Source of the DNA: Aquatica leii
Taxonomy: Eukaryota; Arthropoda; Insecta; Coleoptera; Lampyridae
NCBI GenBank assembly: GCA_035610365.1
Contig: CM069432.1
Span: 163,244,035 to 163,308,034 of the forward strand
Length of the DNA stretch: 64,000 nt
Direction of reading: 5' to 3'
The first letter of the stretch is position 1, and the number at the start of each line of letters is the position of its first letter. Of this stretch, positions 1-11,611 are shown in pieces. Below the pieces are notes generated by a model. The model was not told the origin of the DNA and searched no databases. It saw only the letters and a program-made list of their open reading frames with translations. The translations under genes were made by a program, and so were the position numbers.

Positions 1-3000
1 CGGGCAGATCAATTCTTGATTCTTAAAAGACAACTTTAAATTTCAAATTTGACATTGACACATCAACCCCCTAGCTCCAGCAACCCTTAATTCAAGAATT
101 TGAATAGGGGAAGGAGGTCGAATGACCCCTCATTTAAAGCGTCTTTTAATTCTCTATGCAACAGCATAGCTGAAAATAGTTTTTTCCAATGTTTTTTCGT
201 CTCTATTAAAAACAACCCTCTAGATTAACTAAGGTGGGGAATCTAAGTTATTAAAAAACACTCAGACAGGTCGATTCTTGATTTTTAGGAGACAACTTTA
301 AATATCAAACTTGAAATTGACATACCATCCCTCTAGATCTAGCAACCCCTAATTCAAGAGAAGGGCGTCAAACGACCTGTCATTTAAAAGCTCTTTTAAT
401 TCTCTATACGACAGCAAGGCCAAAAGTAGTTTTACTATTTTTTTTGTCCCCATAAAAAACAACCCTCTAGATTACATAAGGTGGGGGTGTTGTTTAGAAA
501 AAATCCTAAAACACGCCACTTTTGACTTTTTGAACGACACATTTTGGCGTCAAATTTGATTTTGTCAGGTCAACCTTCTAGCCCCAATAACCCCCAACAA
601 AAACAAAAATTATAGTAAGGTGGTCGAGTAACCCTGATTTTAATGGTCTCTTGATTTTCTACGTGTGTGCATGATTGTTTTTAAGTTTATAAAAATTTTA
701 AAAGTGTAAAAAAATTTGAAACATCAAAATTCAACGTCAGAAGAAATTTTTATTAGTTCAACAAATGCTCAAATTGTGCGCAACCAACTTCCATACAATA
801 ATACAAATTCTGCTCTAAACGTTTCCTTACATTTTGGAAGATCTATGGCGTAATTTAGCGGCATTCTTCAATATTGCGTCGACGAAATTTTTTCCGTTGC
901 GTAAATTTTAGTTTCTTTTTACTGTCGCATAGAAACTTGAAAGACGCTTCAAATTAGGGGTGGCTCGGCCTATTTTCCATATTTAAATTCTTGAGTTAGG
1001 GCACTAGTTTGTGAGTTAGGGTTTGCTGGAACTAGGGGATTTATCTGTTAATGTCAAGTTTCACGTCAAATCTTAAAAAAAATTAAAAATACAAAAGCAT
1101 GAATATAATTAATTACGAAATTTAGTAGTAAAGTTTTTGATCTGTTAATAAATAATCCTGTGTTTTGAGTTTCTTAAAAGTGTAATTTTCGGTTAATACT
1201 TTTTAGAAAGGCAGATTATGGTGTATTGATTTTAATACTCATCAGTGGGTATCTTGCTAAGTACTTTATTAAAATAATTATAATTTTAAAATTGTAGGTT
1301 TAATATAAATGTTCATCAATTCTTTGTCATAAGAAACGTTAGATGTAGTGTTCGTTTTGTTTTCTAATGTTTTGTACGTACAAAATTACCAGAAAGGGTC
1401 AAGGTAAATACTGAAAAAAGTAAAGGTAAAAGTCAGAAAGTTTAAAAATACAAAACTAAAAATACATTTTTTTAATATTAAATTTGTATTTACATTTATC
1501 AATAATGTAGCAAATTTTCTTTGTGGACAATGTTTACGTCTAGCAATTTTAAAGAAGTAACTACTTTTTAGGACGCGGCTGTCAATTTCTAAAATTCTAC
1601 AACTTGTTTCTGATGTTTTCTATTTTAGTATTTAATAAAAAATCTTTGTTCATTTACATTGAAAATCTATAGAATGCTCAAGAAAAGTCAAATATAACTG
1701 TAAATAATATACATTTGGTTAGGTATATTGGAATATGGTAGTATCATTTTATAATAAAAATATAATTTTGATTGTTAAATTTAAAGTTTTTTTTTTACAT
1801 TGAAAAAAAAATGTTAAATTTCAAAAATCTTCAAAAAATAACATTTTTTGTTTACAACACTTATATACCAATTTAATAACAAAAAACAACAAAAAAGATA
1901 AATCACAATCATGATAAAGCAAAGGAAAACCGTATAACAAAAACCAAATAAGGAAATGGGTCAGAAATCAATACAACTTATAGAACCTGGCATCTTTAAT
2001 CATATATCCATGCAACTAAAAAATATTATAACAGTGAAACAATTAGCAAACAAGATTAAAAAGTGGATGTTTCAAGAAAGAACTGGAATTATAAAACCTG
2101 GAAGTACTTAAGCTAGTGTCTAGTTCTAGGGACATTGTTATGGATTTGGCTAGCCACCTGTGTTTAAGATGAAAAGAACAGAAAAAAAAAAAACAATTTC
2201 GACTATAAACTTAGTGAAAATTATTAAACCTCAAAATAAATTTAATGAGATGACACAATTTCAAAAGACAATTTTTTATAGTACTAAATATTACGATCTT
2301 TTATTTATTTTTTAATTTATTTAATCATATGCAACAGCACTACAGTTACCGTAACAACAGTTTAAGTTATAGAAAGTAAGTAATAAACGACGCGCGTTTA
2401 TGTATGCTGCAGAAACAGAAAAAAAACAATTAGAATTAATCGTGCAGAAAATACAAATTAGAAGCAAAAAAAACAGTTGTTTGAACGGATGAATCACAAT
2501 TTAAAGTTTTTGAAAGCAAACGTCGTACATTTCAGTTTATCAACAACTAATAAAAAATATTGGAAAAAAATAAAAACTATAAAATATGGAAATGATAGTA
2601 CTATGATTTAGGGTTGTTTTTAAGTGCAGTAGAACTTTCATAAAATAGCTAACAAAATGACTAGTAAAACAATTACTTACTACTTTAAACTTGCTTAAAA
2701 AATACTCTTCTTAACGCTTTATAACACTTTAAACAACAAAAAATTGTTTAATTTTGTTTAATAAGTTTTTGTTCTAATATATTTTATTTACAAAAATCAA
2801 TTTTCAAATACAAGAAACTTAAAATAGAAAATAATATACAAGTTAATGTTCCTACGATAAAATAAGCATAAATTATTGCTTATGAAAAACTAATTAAAAC
2901 AAATATTGAACATTTAATATTAATTAATCTTTGTAAAATTATATTTTTTTAATTTAGAAATAATTTTGATACATACAATATAAAAACTATCTAAAATATT

Positions 3001-3478
3001 TTAATTGATTATTTTGTTAATAAATATCAAATAGTTAAATAATTAAACAAAAACATAACTGATATCAAAAAGCATTATCAAGTTTTTATTAAATCAAAAT
3101 GAGTTACGCAAGTTATATTTTAGTACATTTATTTTGTTACGATATCGCACTGTTCAACAATGTTGCCGCTAAAAATGGTGCCACAATCTACAACAATTAT
3201 CGGGGTGCCATATAGTCAATACGTCAAAATTATATACACCTGTATATCGCACAACGCCCTCTGTCTTATTATGAATGAACCAAACTGTATAAATCTGACC
3301 ACCAATTGACAAAATGGCTCCCAAGCAATTTTTTGCGTACGAGCTGAAAAAGTGTTGATAAGCTCTAGAACAATTTTTAATGTAAAGTACTGTGGCTCCC
3401 AAACTTGGGTGCCTCTTTGTATTTTTGGGTGACACAATAACAATGAATACCCCATTATGGTGCCACGATGACAATTTT

Positions 3479-3529
<51 letters not shown>

Positions 3530-6336
3530 CTTGTATATTATTATCTATTTTAAGTTTCTTGTAGTTGAAAATTGATTTTTGTAAATAAAATATATTAGCA
3601 CAAAACTTATTAAACAAAAAATAAACAATTTTTGTTGTTTAAAGTATTATAAAGCGTTAAGAAGAGTATTTTTTAAGTAAGTTTAAAGTAGTAAGTAATT
3701 GTTTTACTAGTCATTTTGTTAGCTATTTTATGAAATTTTTACTGCACTTAAAAACAACCCTAAATCATAGTACTATCATTTCCATATTTTATAGTTTTTA
3801 TTTTTTTTTCCAATATTTTTTATTAGTTGTTGATAAACTGAAATGTACGACGTTTGCTTTCAAAAACTTTGAATTGTGATTCATCCGTTCAAACAACTGT
3901 TTTTTTTGCTTCTAATTTGTATTTTCTGCAAGATTGAGTCTAATTGAGTTTCTTTCTGTTTCTGTAGCATACATAAACGTCGCGTCGTTTACTACTTACT
4001 TTCTATAACTTAAACTGTTGTTACGGTAACTGTGGTGCTGTTGCATATAATTAAATAAATCAAAAAATAAATAAAAGATCGTAATATTTAGTACTATAAA
4101 AAATTTTGAGGTTTAATAATTTTCACTTAGTTTATAGTCGAAATTGTTTAGTTTTTTCTCTGTTCTTTTCATCTTAAACACAGGTGGCTAGCCAAATTCA
4201 TAACAATGTCCCTAGAACTAGACACTAGCTTAAGTACTTCCAGGTTTTAGAATTCCAGTTCTTTCTTGAAACATCCACTTTTTAATCTTGTTTGCTAATT
4301 GTTTCACTGTTATAATATTTTTTAGTTGCATGGATATCTGATTAAAGATGCGAGGTTCTATAAATTGTATTGATTTCTGACCCATTTTCTTATTTGGTTT
4401 TTGTTATACGGTTTTCCTTTGCTTTATCATGATTGTGATTTATCTTTTTTGTTATTAAATTGGTATATAAGTGTTGTAAACAAAAAATGAGATTATTTGA
4501 AAATTTTTAAAATTTAACATTTTTTCAATGTAAAGTAACTTTAAATTTAAGAATCAAAATTATATTTTTATTATAAAATGATACTACCATATTGGAAAAC
4601 CTAACCAAATGTATATTATTTACAGTTATATTTGACTTTTCTTGAGCATTCTATAGATTTTTAATGTAAATGAACAAAGATTTTTTATTAAATACTAAAA
4701 TAGAAAACTTCAGAGACAAGTTGTAGAAATTTAGAAATTGACAGCCGCATCCTAAAAAGTAGTTACTTCTTTAAAGTTGCTAGACGTAAACATTGTCCAC
4801 AAAGAAAATTTGCTACATTATTGATAAATGTAAATACAAATTTAATATTAAAAAAATGTATTTTTCGTTTTGTATTTTTAAACTTTCTGACTTTTACCTT
4901 TACTTTTTTCAGTATTTACCTTGATCCTTTCTGGTAATTTTGTACGTACAAAACATTAGAAAACAAAACGAACACTACATCTAACGTTTCTTATGACAAA
5001 GAATTGATGAAGATTTATATTAAACCTACAATTTTAAAATTATAATTATTTTAATCAAGTACTTAGCAAGATACCCATTGATGAGTATACAAATCAATAC
5101 ACCATAATCTGCCCTTCTAAAAAGTATTAACCGAAAATTACACTTTTAAGAAACTCAAAACACAGGATTATTTATTAACAGATCAAAAACTTTACTACTA
5201 AATTTCGTAATTAATTATATTCATGCTTTTGTATTTTTAATTTTGTTTTAAGATTTGGCGTGAAACTTGACATTAACAGATAAACCCCTAGCTCCAGCAA
5301 ACCCTAACTCAGAAACTAGTGCCCTAACTCAAAAATTTAAATATGGAAAATAGGTCGAGACACCCTAATTTGAAGCGTCTTTCAAGTTTCTATGCGACAG
5401 TAAAAGAAACTAAAATTTACGCAACGGAACCAGGGTCTCTGGAAAAATTTCGTCGACGCAATATTAAAGAATGTCGTTAAATTACGCCATATATCTTCCA
5501 AAATGTAAGGAAACGTTTAGAGCAGAATTTGTATTACTGTATGGAAGTTGGTGGCGCACAATTTGAGCATTTGTTGAACTAATAAAAATTTTTCTGACGT
5601 TGAATTTTGATGTTTTAAATTTTTCTACACTTTTAAAATTTTTATAAACTTAAAAGCAATCATGCACACACGTAGAGAATCAAGAGACCATTAAAATCAG
5701 GGTTACTCGACCACCTTACTAAAATTTTTGTTTTTGTTGGGGGTTGTTGGGGCTAGAAGGTTGACCTGACAAAATCAAATTTGACGCCAAAATGTGTCGT
5801 TCAAAAAGTCAAAAGTGGCGTGTTTTAGGATTTTTTCTAAACAACACCCCCACCTTACGTAATCTAGAGGGTTGTTTTTTATGGGGACAAAAAAAATTTA
5901 TAAAACTACTTTTGGCCTTGCTGTCGTATAGAGAATTAAAAGACCTTTTAAATGACAGGTCGTTTGACGCCCTTCTCTTGAATTAGGGGTTGCTAGATCT
6001 AGAGGGATGATGTGTCAATTTCAAGTTTGATATTTAAAGTTGTCTCCTAAAAATCAAGAATCGACCTGTCTGAGTGTTTTTAATTAACTTAGTTTCCCCA
6101 CCTTAGTTAATTTAGAGGGTTGTTTTTAATAGAGACGAAAAAACATTGGAAAAAAACTATTTTCAGCTATGCTGTTGCATAGAGAATTAAAAGACGCTTT
6201 AAATGAGGGGTCATTCGACCTCCTTTCCCTATTCAAATTCTTGAGTTAAGGGTTGCTGGAGCTAGGGGGTTGATGTGTCAATGTCAAGTTTGAAATTTAA
6301 AGTTGTCTTTTAAAAATCAAGAATCGATCTGCCCGA
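1..6336. repeat. Giant inverted repeat (foldback element), left side cut by window
   Basis: The left arm (1-2846) is matched in reverse complement by the right arm (about 3530-6336), with many short indels but long runs of identity. For example 1-14 pairs with 6323-6336, and 2700-2846 pairs with 3530-3675. The loop 2847-3529 holds a motif cluster and a (TA)n tract. The outermost ~1 kb of the right arm is built of ~250-bp tandem units that recur outside the paired region up to 6840, so the left arm probably continues before base 1. The design, long inverted arms with internal tandem subunits, is that of foldback-type DNA elements. I see no transposase in it. The short ORFs inside are not convincing coding sequence. 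Confidence 0.85.
3170..3530. repeat. (TA)n microsatellite with GGTGCCA/TGGCTCCC motif cluster in the palindrome loop
   Basis: A pure TA tract runs from 3482 to 3528. The 310 bases before it carry repeated short motifs: TGGTGCCAC (about 3175 and 3458), GGGTGCC (about 3203 and 3408), TGGCTCCCA (about 3314 and 3391) and GGGTGACA. Two similar loci lie at 6960-7550 and 16417-16735. Confidence 0.7.
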
Positions 6337-6840
6337 GCGTTTTTTTAAGAACCTAGTTAATCTAAAGGGTTGTTTTTAAAGAAGACGAAAAATAATTAAT
6401 TTTTGGCCATGCTGTCGCATAGAGAATTTAAAGACGCTTTAAATGAAGAGTCATTCGAGTTCCTTTCCTTATTTAAATTTTTGAGTTAGGGGTTGTTGGA
6501 GCTACGGGGTTGATGTGTCAATGTCAAGTTAAATATCTCAAGTTATTTACTAAAAATCAAGAATCGACCTGTCAAAGCGTTTGTTAAAAAACTAGTCTCC
6601 CCCACTTTACTTAATCTAGAGGGTTGTTTTTCATAGGAACACAAAAAAATTCAATAAAACCACTTTTTGCCATGCTGTCCTCATAGAGAATTGCAGGAGG
6701 TTTTAAATGAAGGTTCGATCAACCCCCTTCCCTTATTTAAATTCTTAAGTTAGGGGTTGCTGGCTTCAGAGGGTTGATGTGTCAATGTCAAGTTTGACAC
6801 TTAAAGTTGTGTCCCAAAAGTGTCCTAAAGCAGGGATGTT
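5790..6840. repeat. Four ~250-bp tandem subunits at the outer end of the right arm
   Basis: A landmark beginning TGATGTGTCAATGTCAAG or a close variant occurs near 6007, 6268, 6508 and 6773, that is every 240-265 bases. Each unit also carries CTAGAGGGTTGTTTTT, a GCATAGAGAATTAAAAGACG-like block and TTGAGTTAGGGGTTGCTGGA. A related unit in the opposite orientation lies at about 5250-5440, so the arm contains its own inner palindrome. The mirror units are at 1-480 and about 940-1070. Confidence 0.8.
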
Positions 6841-6959
6841 TTTTTTAAACACCCACTCTATATAAGCAGCATGATAGAAGTGAAATATAATCATATACAT
6901 ACAGTTTAATTAAAAACGAAATATTTACTAACTGGCACCTTTACTATTTAATTTATATG

Positions 6960-7131
6960 ACAACAATGTTGGGTGTCATTTACTATTTTAAACATGTATT
7001 TTTATACAAATGGGTGCCATTTGCATCATACAAGTCGATATGCCACAATGACATATATTATCAAAGAATTTATACACCCGGGTGTCTTTTATGCAATAGT
7101 CATGGTGGGTGCCACATAATTCAACACTTAC

Positions 7132-7180
<49 letters not shown>

Positions 7181-7550
7181 TATCAACGTGGCGTCCAGCT
7201 ACTACAAAATCATCATCAATTTGGCGTCCATGGTAAATTGGCGTCCGTATATGGACGCCACTTTGGATTCCCTTATAAAAGTGTTGCGGTAGACCCCTAC
7301 TACCTACAGACAAAGATTTGGAGGGCCGCCCAAAAACGTAAACGTGTCAGAAAATTGAATAATTTAGTTCAAAAAATTTTCACTACGAGCGCTACTGTCA
7401 CCATACATAATTGTATATTGTACGAATATATTTTTTTAAATACCTTTCCGTATCAATATGGCGACCTCGATGTGGCAACGTAGCAGGATGCCATGTTGAT
7501 ATAAAAATGAATATGTATAATTAAATATTACGTTATAGACGCCAGGGCCA
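6960..7550. repeat. (TA)n microsatellite flanked by TGGCGTCC/GGTGCCA motif clusters
   Basis: The TA tract is 7133-7175. The left flank has GGGTGTCAT, GGGTGCCAT, ATGCCACAA and GGGTGCCAC, spaced tens of bases apart. The right flank has TGGCGTCCA (twice), TGGCGTCCG, TGGACGCCA, ATGGCGACC and GACGCCAG. The junction reads GGCGTCCA-like motif, then the complement of TTGATAGACGGAT, then (TA)n. The same junction occurs in the opposite orientation at 16680-16735. Short ORFs here are products of the repeat. This looks like one dispersed repeat family. Confidence 0.7.
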
Positions 7551-7559
7551 GATTAATGA

Positions 7560-10060
7560 TTAGGTCATATGCATTATTCCAGTTTATCTTTCTAGTTTAT
7601 AACAAACATTAATGTAGTTTTTACAAGTAATTACCAAGACTTAAACTACAGTAAAACGTCCGAAACGACGAAGCCTTGCAAAATCAAAGTCAATATTACA
7701 TATGCTAATTTACTCTAAGTGGTTCTTGATTATAATTAATATAAAGGGTTAATTCTAATTTCTCATACAATTTTAAACATTCTGTAACAAAAAAAAAAGA
7801 ACATATAGGTGTACTTTTTATACATGACCAAGAAAATGTATTAAAAGAACCTGTTTGCAACTTATGCATATAGCTGCTTTGCGTAATTTTATCATATTAT
7901 ACTTTAATTTTATCGGTGATATGATTAATTACGTAATTATACTTTTTTATTTTTGTTGTACTAGCGTTTCTTCTAAAGTAATTAAAATGCCTTGTTTTAT
8001 ATAAGAAGTAACATTGTCAAGTGTTAACAAATTTTTATTTAACTTCTACAAATTCTTTAAAACTACTGTATACACTACTTGGTATAAAAGAATTGGGAAA
8101 TAGTGTCACATTGCGACTCTCATATTGAATTGATTAGGAATGTATAATTACTTTATGTTGTATTTTACGTTTTTCTTTTTGAGTTAGCTATCGAATAACC
8201 GAGAAAAACGTGTATTTAGTTGTACAAAATACGTTTCCGACCATCGTAAGATCGTCGGAATACGCATTCTGTTCACTTGCGGTTCGGTAGACGGTGCAAG
8301 TGAAACGCTGTTTGACCACATATTTTTGTCAAAAATGTATTTTAATAAAAAATTGCATATTTATAGTATACGATATAGATGTAGTGTTTTTTACTAAAAA
8401 AAATTAATTACGATTTCTTAATCAAAAGTCACAATTTGTTTTAATTTTTTTATATGAACATTATTATTACTAAGTTATAAGCGCCTTTACAGTACAGATG
8501 TGTCAATGTTGCTAATATTTTGTCAAATTTCTGTAAAAAGCTTTGTCTAAGCGTGAAATAAAAAAATTAACTTAAAAAATCAACCAAAATCTAATTAAGA
8601 ATTTTTAAAAGTTAATAATCAAGGCACATAGAATTAATAAAATTATAAGGAAACTAAGTCTGCTTAAGATTTAAGTTGAAATGCAAAACATACTTGAAAA
8701 AACGCACATGTAACAAAGATAATTAAATCATACATTAGCGATATCGTAGTTCAAGGTAGTGCAGAGTAACCGTTAATATTAATCGGTACGATACGACCAC
8801 GCATATTTTTTAGTTGTCAGAGTTGTGGTTTGCTGATTTAGTTAAACTATATTTTATTCTTACGTAATCTTATGTCTATCGATTAGTTCAGAATAATTTC
8901 TTTGCGTTTTTTGAGAATTTTTCGGAAGTATAAAAAATTTTCGAATTATAATATATTTCTAATTTTAATAACTATTCCGGAGAATACTATTTTAAATATT
9001 GTTAAACAATAAAATACTTTTTTAGTTTAATAAATATCCTATATCTTTACATAATACATCTGTATTATTAAAACTACTGATGTAGATATAACTAGTAAAC
9101 TTCGTTTGTTTGTAGTTATCACGGAGAGTACAAAAAATCAGGAAAAAACAAATTTACACCTATACAACTATAATTTTTAACGTTGCCCAGAATTTTTTTT
9201 TTACCTACTAAAAACAATATCAAATTTAAAAGTAACAAGTAACAAATTCAACATTTTACAATTAATTGAAACATAGGTTTATTTAGTTTATTTAGTATTT
9301 ACTAAATTCAGTGGGTTGCTATCATAACGTCAATACGGCGGATAAAAGAAAATCAATAAAGGATTTAAAAATAAACAATTTTTATCATTGTAATATATAA
9401 AATCTGCAAAGTAATAGTTTTCGAAAAAATGAAACAACAATTTATTTAAAGATGTGGCTTGCAATTAGACTATTTCTGAATCATCAAGTTTAGTTCTAGT
9501 TTCTCTTTGTGAGCCAAAATAATAATTTTTGAATATGTTCTTCCATTTTAGTCTTGTGGTAGGAGACGCAGATGACCACAATTTGGTTAAGATTTTTTGT
9601 AAACAACGTTCGCTATTGTGCACTTCATCACAGCAACAAACAAAAGTACCCAATTTTTTAGAAAAAGTAATTATAAAACAATTAAAATGGTAAAACTAGA
9701 AAAGTCTATCATTGCAATTAAGATATTTTGTGAACTATGAAAGTAATTATTGTATATTAAACTCTTTTATAAAGAAAAATAAATAGCATGACTCTAAAGT
9801 TGTGTTACGAGATGGTTACGCAATATATATTCCTTTGTTATTGAATTGTAATTTGACCATAAATGTTTTTTCCTTCTTTAAAATCAATTAGCTAAGTTTG
9901 ATTGCAGAAACCTATAAACATGTCTTCTTCAAATGCTCATTTAATAAAGGTACTCAGAAACATTATTATTAACTATTTAGCTTTACCAATCTGAGATATA
10001 TTATATAAATAAATCGTAGTAGAATCCAGATTTCCACGAGTTGCATTCATTTTACAGTTT
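7560..10060. other. AT-rich stretch, no gene seen
   Basis: No convincing coding exon was found. A short hairpin with 9-bp arms (TTCACTTGC and its complement) lies at about 8270-8305. At about 9478-9540 there is a weak match to the terminal repeat of the element at 18757-19156 (shared CTCTTTGTGAGCCAAAAT-like block), probably a very old fragment. Confidence 0.5.
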
Positions 10061-10080
10061 TTTACTGAGCCTTTTTTACA

Positions 10081-10156
10081 CGTTGCAGTGTACATCTTTA
10101 GAGCCTGGAATAAACTGGTTATTCCAGGCTCTAAAGATGTTCACTGCGGCAAACGT
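10081..10156. repeat. Near-perfect ~76-nt hairpin
   Basis: The two arms, about 10081-10112 and 10119-10156, are reverse complements with few mismatches; both contain ATCTTTAGAGCCTGGAATA. The loop is only about 6 nt. Size and shape would suit either a tiny MITE remnant or a microRNA-type precursor. The sequence alone does not decide. Confidence 0.6.
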
Positions 10157-10760
10157 GATTTATCCAGAATGAAAAATTGTAATAAAAATAAATTAGTACT
10201 ACAGTAGTATCTTAACCGTGCAAAAGTAACAAATACGTTCTGTTAAAACAATGAAAAATACAAATACAAAACTAAAAAAAGTATGTTTTCTTCCCAAGTA
10301 GCATCCAAGATAATTCATGTCAGTTGAGTTTATTGATTATTACGTATTTAACACTTTATATGAAACTTACGGGTAATTATAACTTTATTCTATTAATTTA
10401 TAGTGAAAATTAGGTGCATTCATCCTTTTTTAACCACTTTGTAGTTCTGCAGCTTTGCGATAAAAAGTAAGGTTTTATCAACGTTATTTTTACTAAGTAA
10501 AATCTCTTTCAGGTTTCTTTAACTTTAAAGTGGAAAATTGAAGTGGCGACCACTAAATCGAATCACCAAAATCATACCTTAAAGTAACAACCACTTTGAA
10601 GTAGAAGTGAACTTAAAATATACTTAAAAAGCAGTTTAACTTTAGAATGGTAGGTTGTCGTTGTAACGTTAGAGCCACTTTCATACATGATTTTCACAAG
10701 ACATTTTAGATTAAAGCCACCAGATAGTGACATAATTCATATAACGTCGGTATGCATTAT

Positions 10761-11138
10761 TTTATTTTTCACTTTGTTATAACTTACTCATAACGCCTAG
10801 GATACAAGATTCGTAATAGCCAATTGTGTACCAATCGCGTTATTACGATGGTTACACCCAGAGAGCAACTGGATGCAGCCTAAGGGTCTCTGGCCCGAAG
10901 GATGTATGTTGTTCAATGAGCGTAATTATCCAGTAAGAAGTTTCTATTACAAGTATATAAGAAGAAATAGAAAACTTGTTACCATCAAAATCTAAAGAGG
11001 GCATTATGAGAGTGCGTTATGAATTTATAACGTCCTCTAAATTCATAACGCCGTCTCATAAGGCTCTGATTGTTATGTGTATGTTTACATATTTCGTATC
11101 CTAGACATTATGAATAAATTAAACAGAGTGAAATAAAC
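10761..11138. mobile_element. MITE with ~45-bp terminal inverted repeats and CATAACGC motifs
   Basis: The left end (10761-10805) and right end (about 11092-11138) are imperfect inverted repeats sharing CTAGGATAC and TTTCACT(T/C)TGTT. Inside, the motif CATAACGC and variants recur in both orientations. A 31-bp-arm hairpin sits at about 10996-11066. There is no ORF. I infer a non-autonomous DNA element; the superfamily is not determined. Confidence 0.65.
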
Positions 11139-11611
11139 ATATACATAACATTGGGTATTTTGTGTTTGATTATTTTGTTAACTTACAGCACTCTATATAA
11201 TAAATGTAATTTATTTGTTACAAACTTTGCAGTACCTACTCCGAGGAAGAAATTACTTGCAAATCAATTTGATTACGATAATCCTAGCAAGCATGTGCGG
11301 AGCCTTTAACCTGGCATCGGTCGGCTGGGGTCTTGTAGACCCCATGCAGATCTAGAGCGCCGTATTTTTTTCTCGATACGCTTGCGCAGCCAGCCGTTGC
11401 AATACTCTCCGCTCAAATGTTATGCTGTCGCGTGCAGCACGATTTTTAGTCGTTGTTGTGAGTGTGAGGAATCTATACCGCTGCAATTTTGCTTGGGGTC
11501 TGACAAACCCCACCCAACCATTCACGCGACATTTTGTGAGATACTTGAAGGTAAATAATTTTGGTTTATTTCTTTGATTTTTGTGCCAAAAATAAACAAA
11601 TTTTAGCTGTC

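Noticed and set aside
3169..3617. Minus-strand ORFs of 101 and 133 aa over the palindrome loop
   Set aside because: Built from the motif cluster and the (TA)n tract (Ile-Tyr runs). No coding signature.
5792..5986. 64-aa ORF
   Set aside because: Lies entirely in the tandem subunits of the giant inverted repeat.
6957..7483. ORFs of 111 and 124 aa around 7.1 kb
   Set aside because: They cross the (TA)n tract (Tyr-Ile runs) and consist of the repeated motifs.
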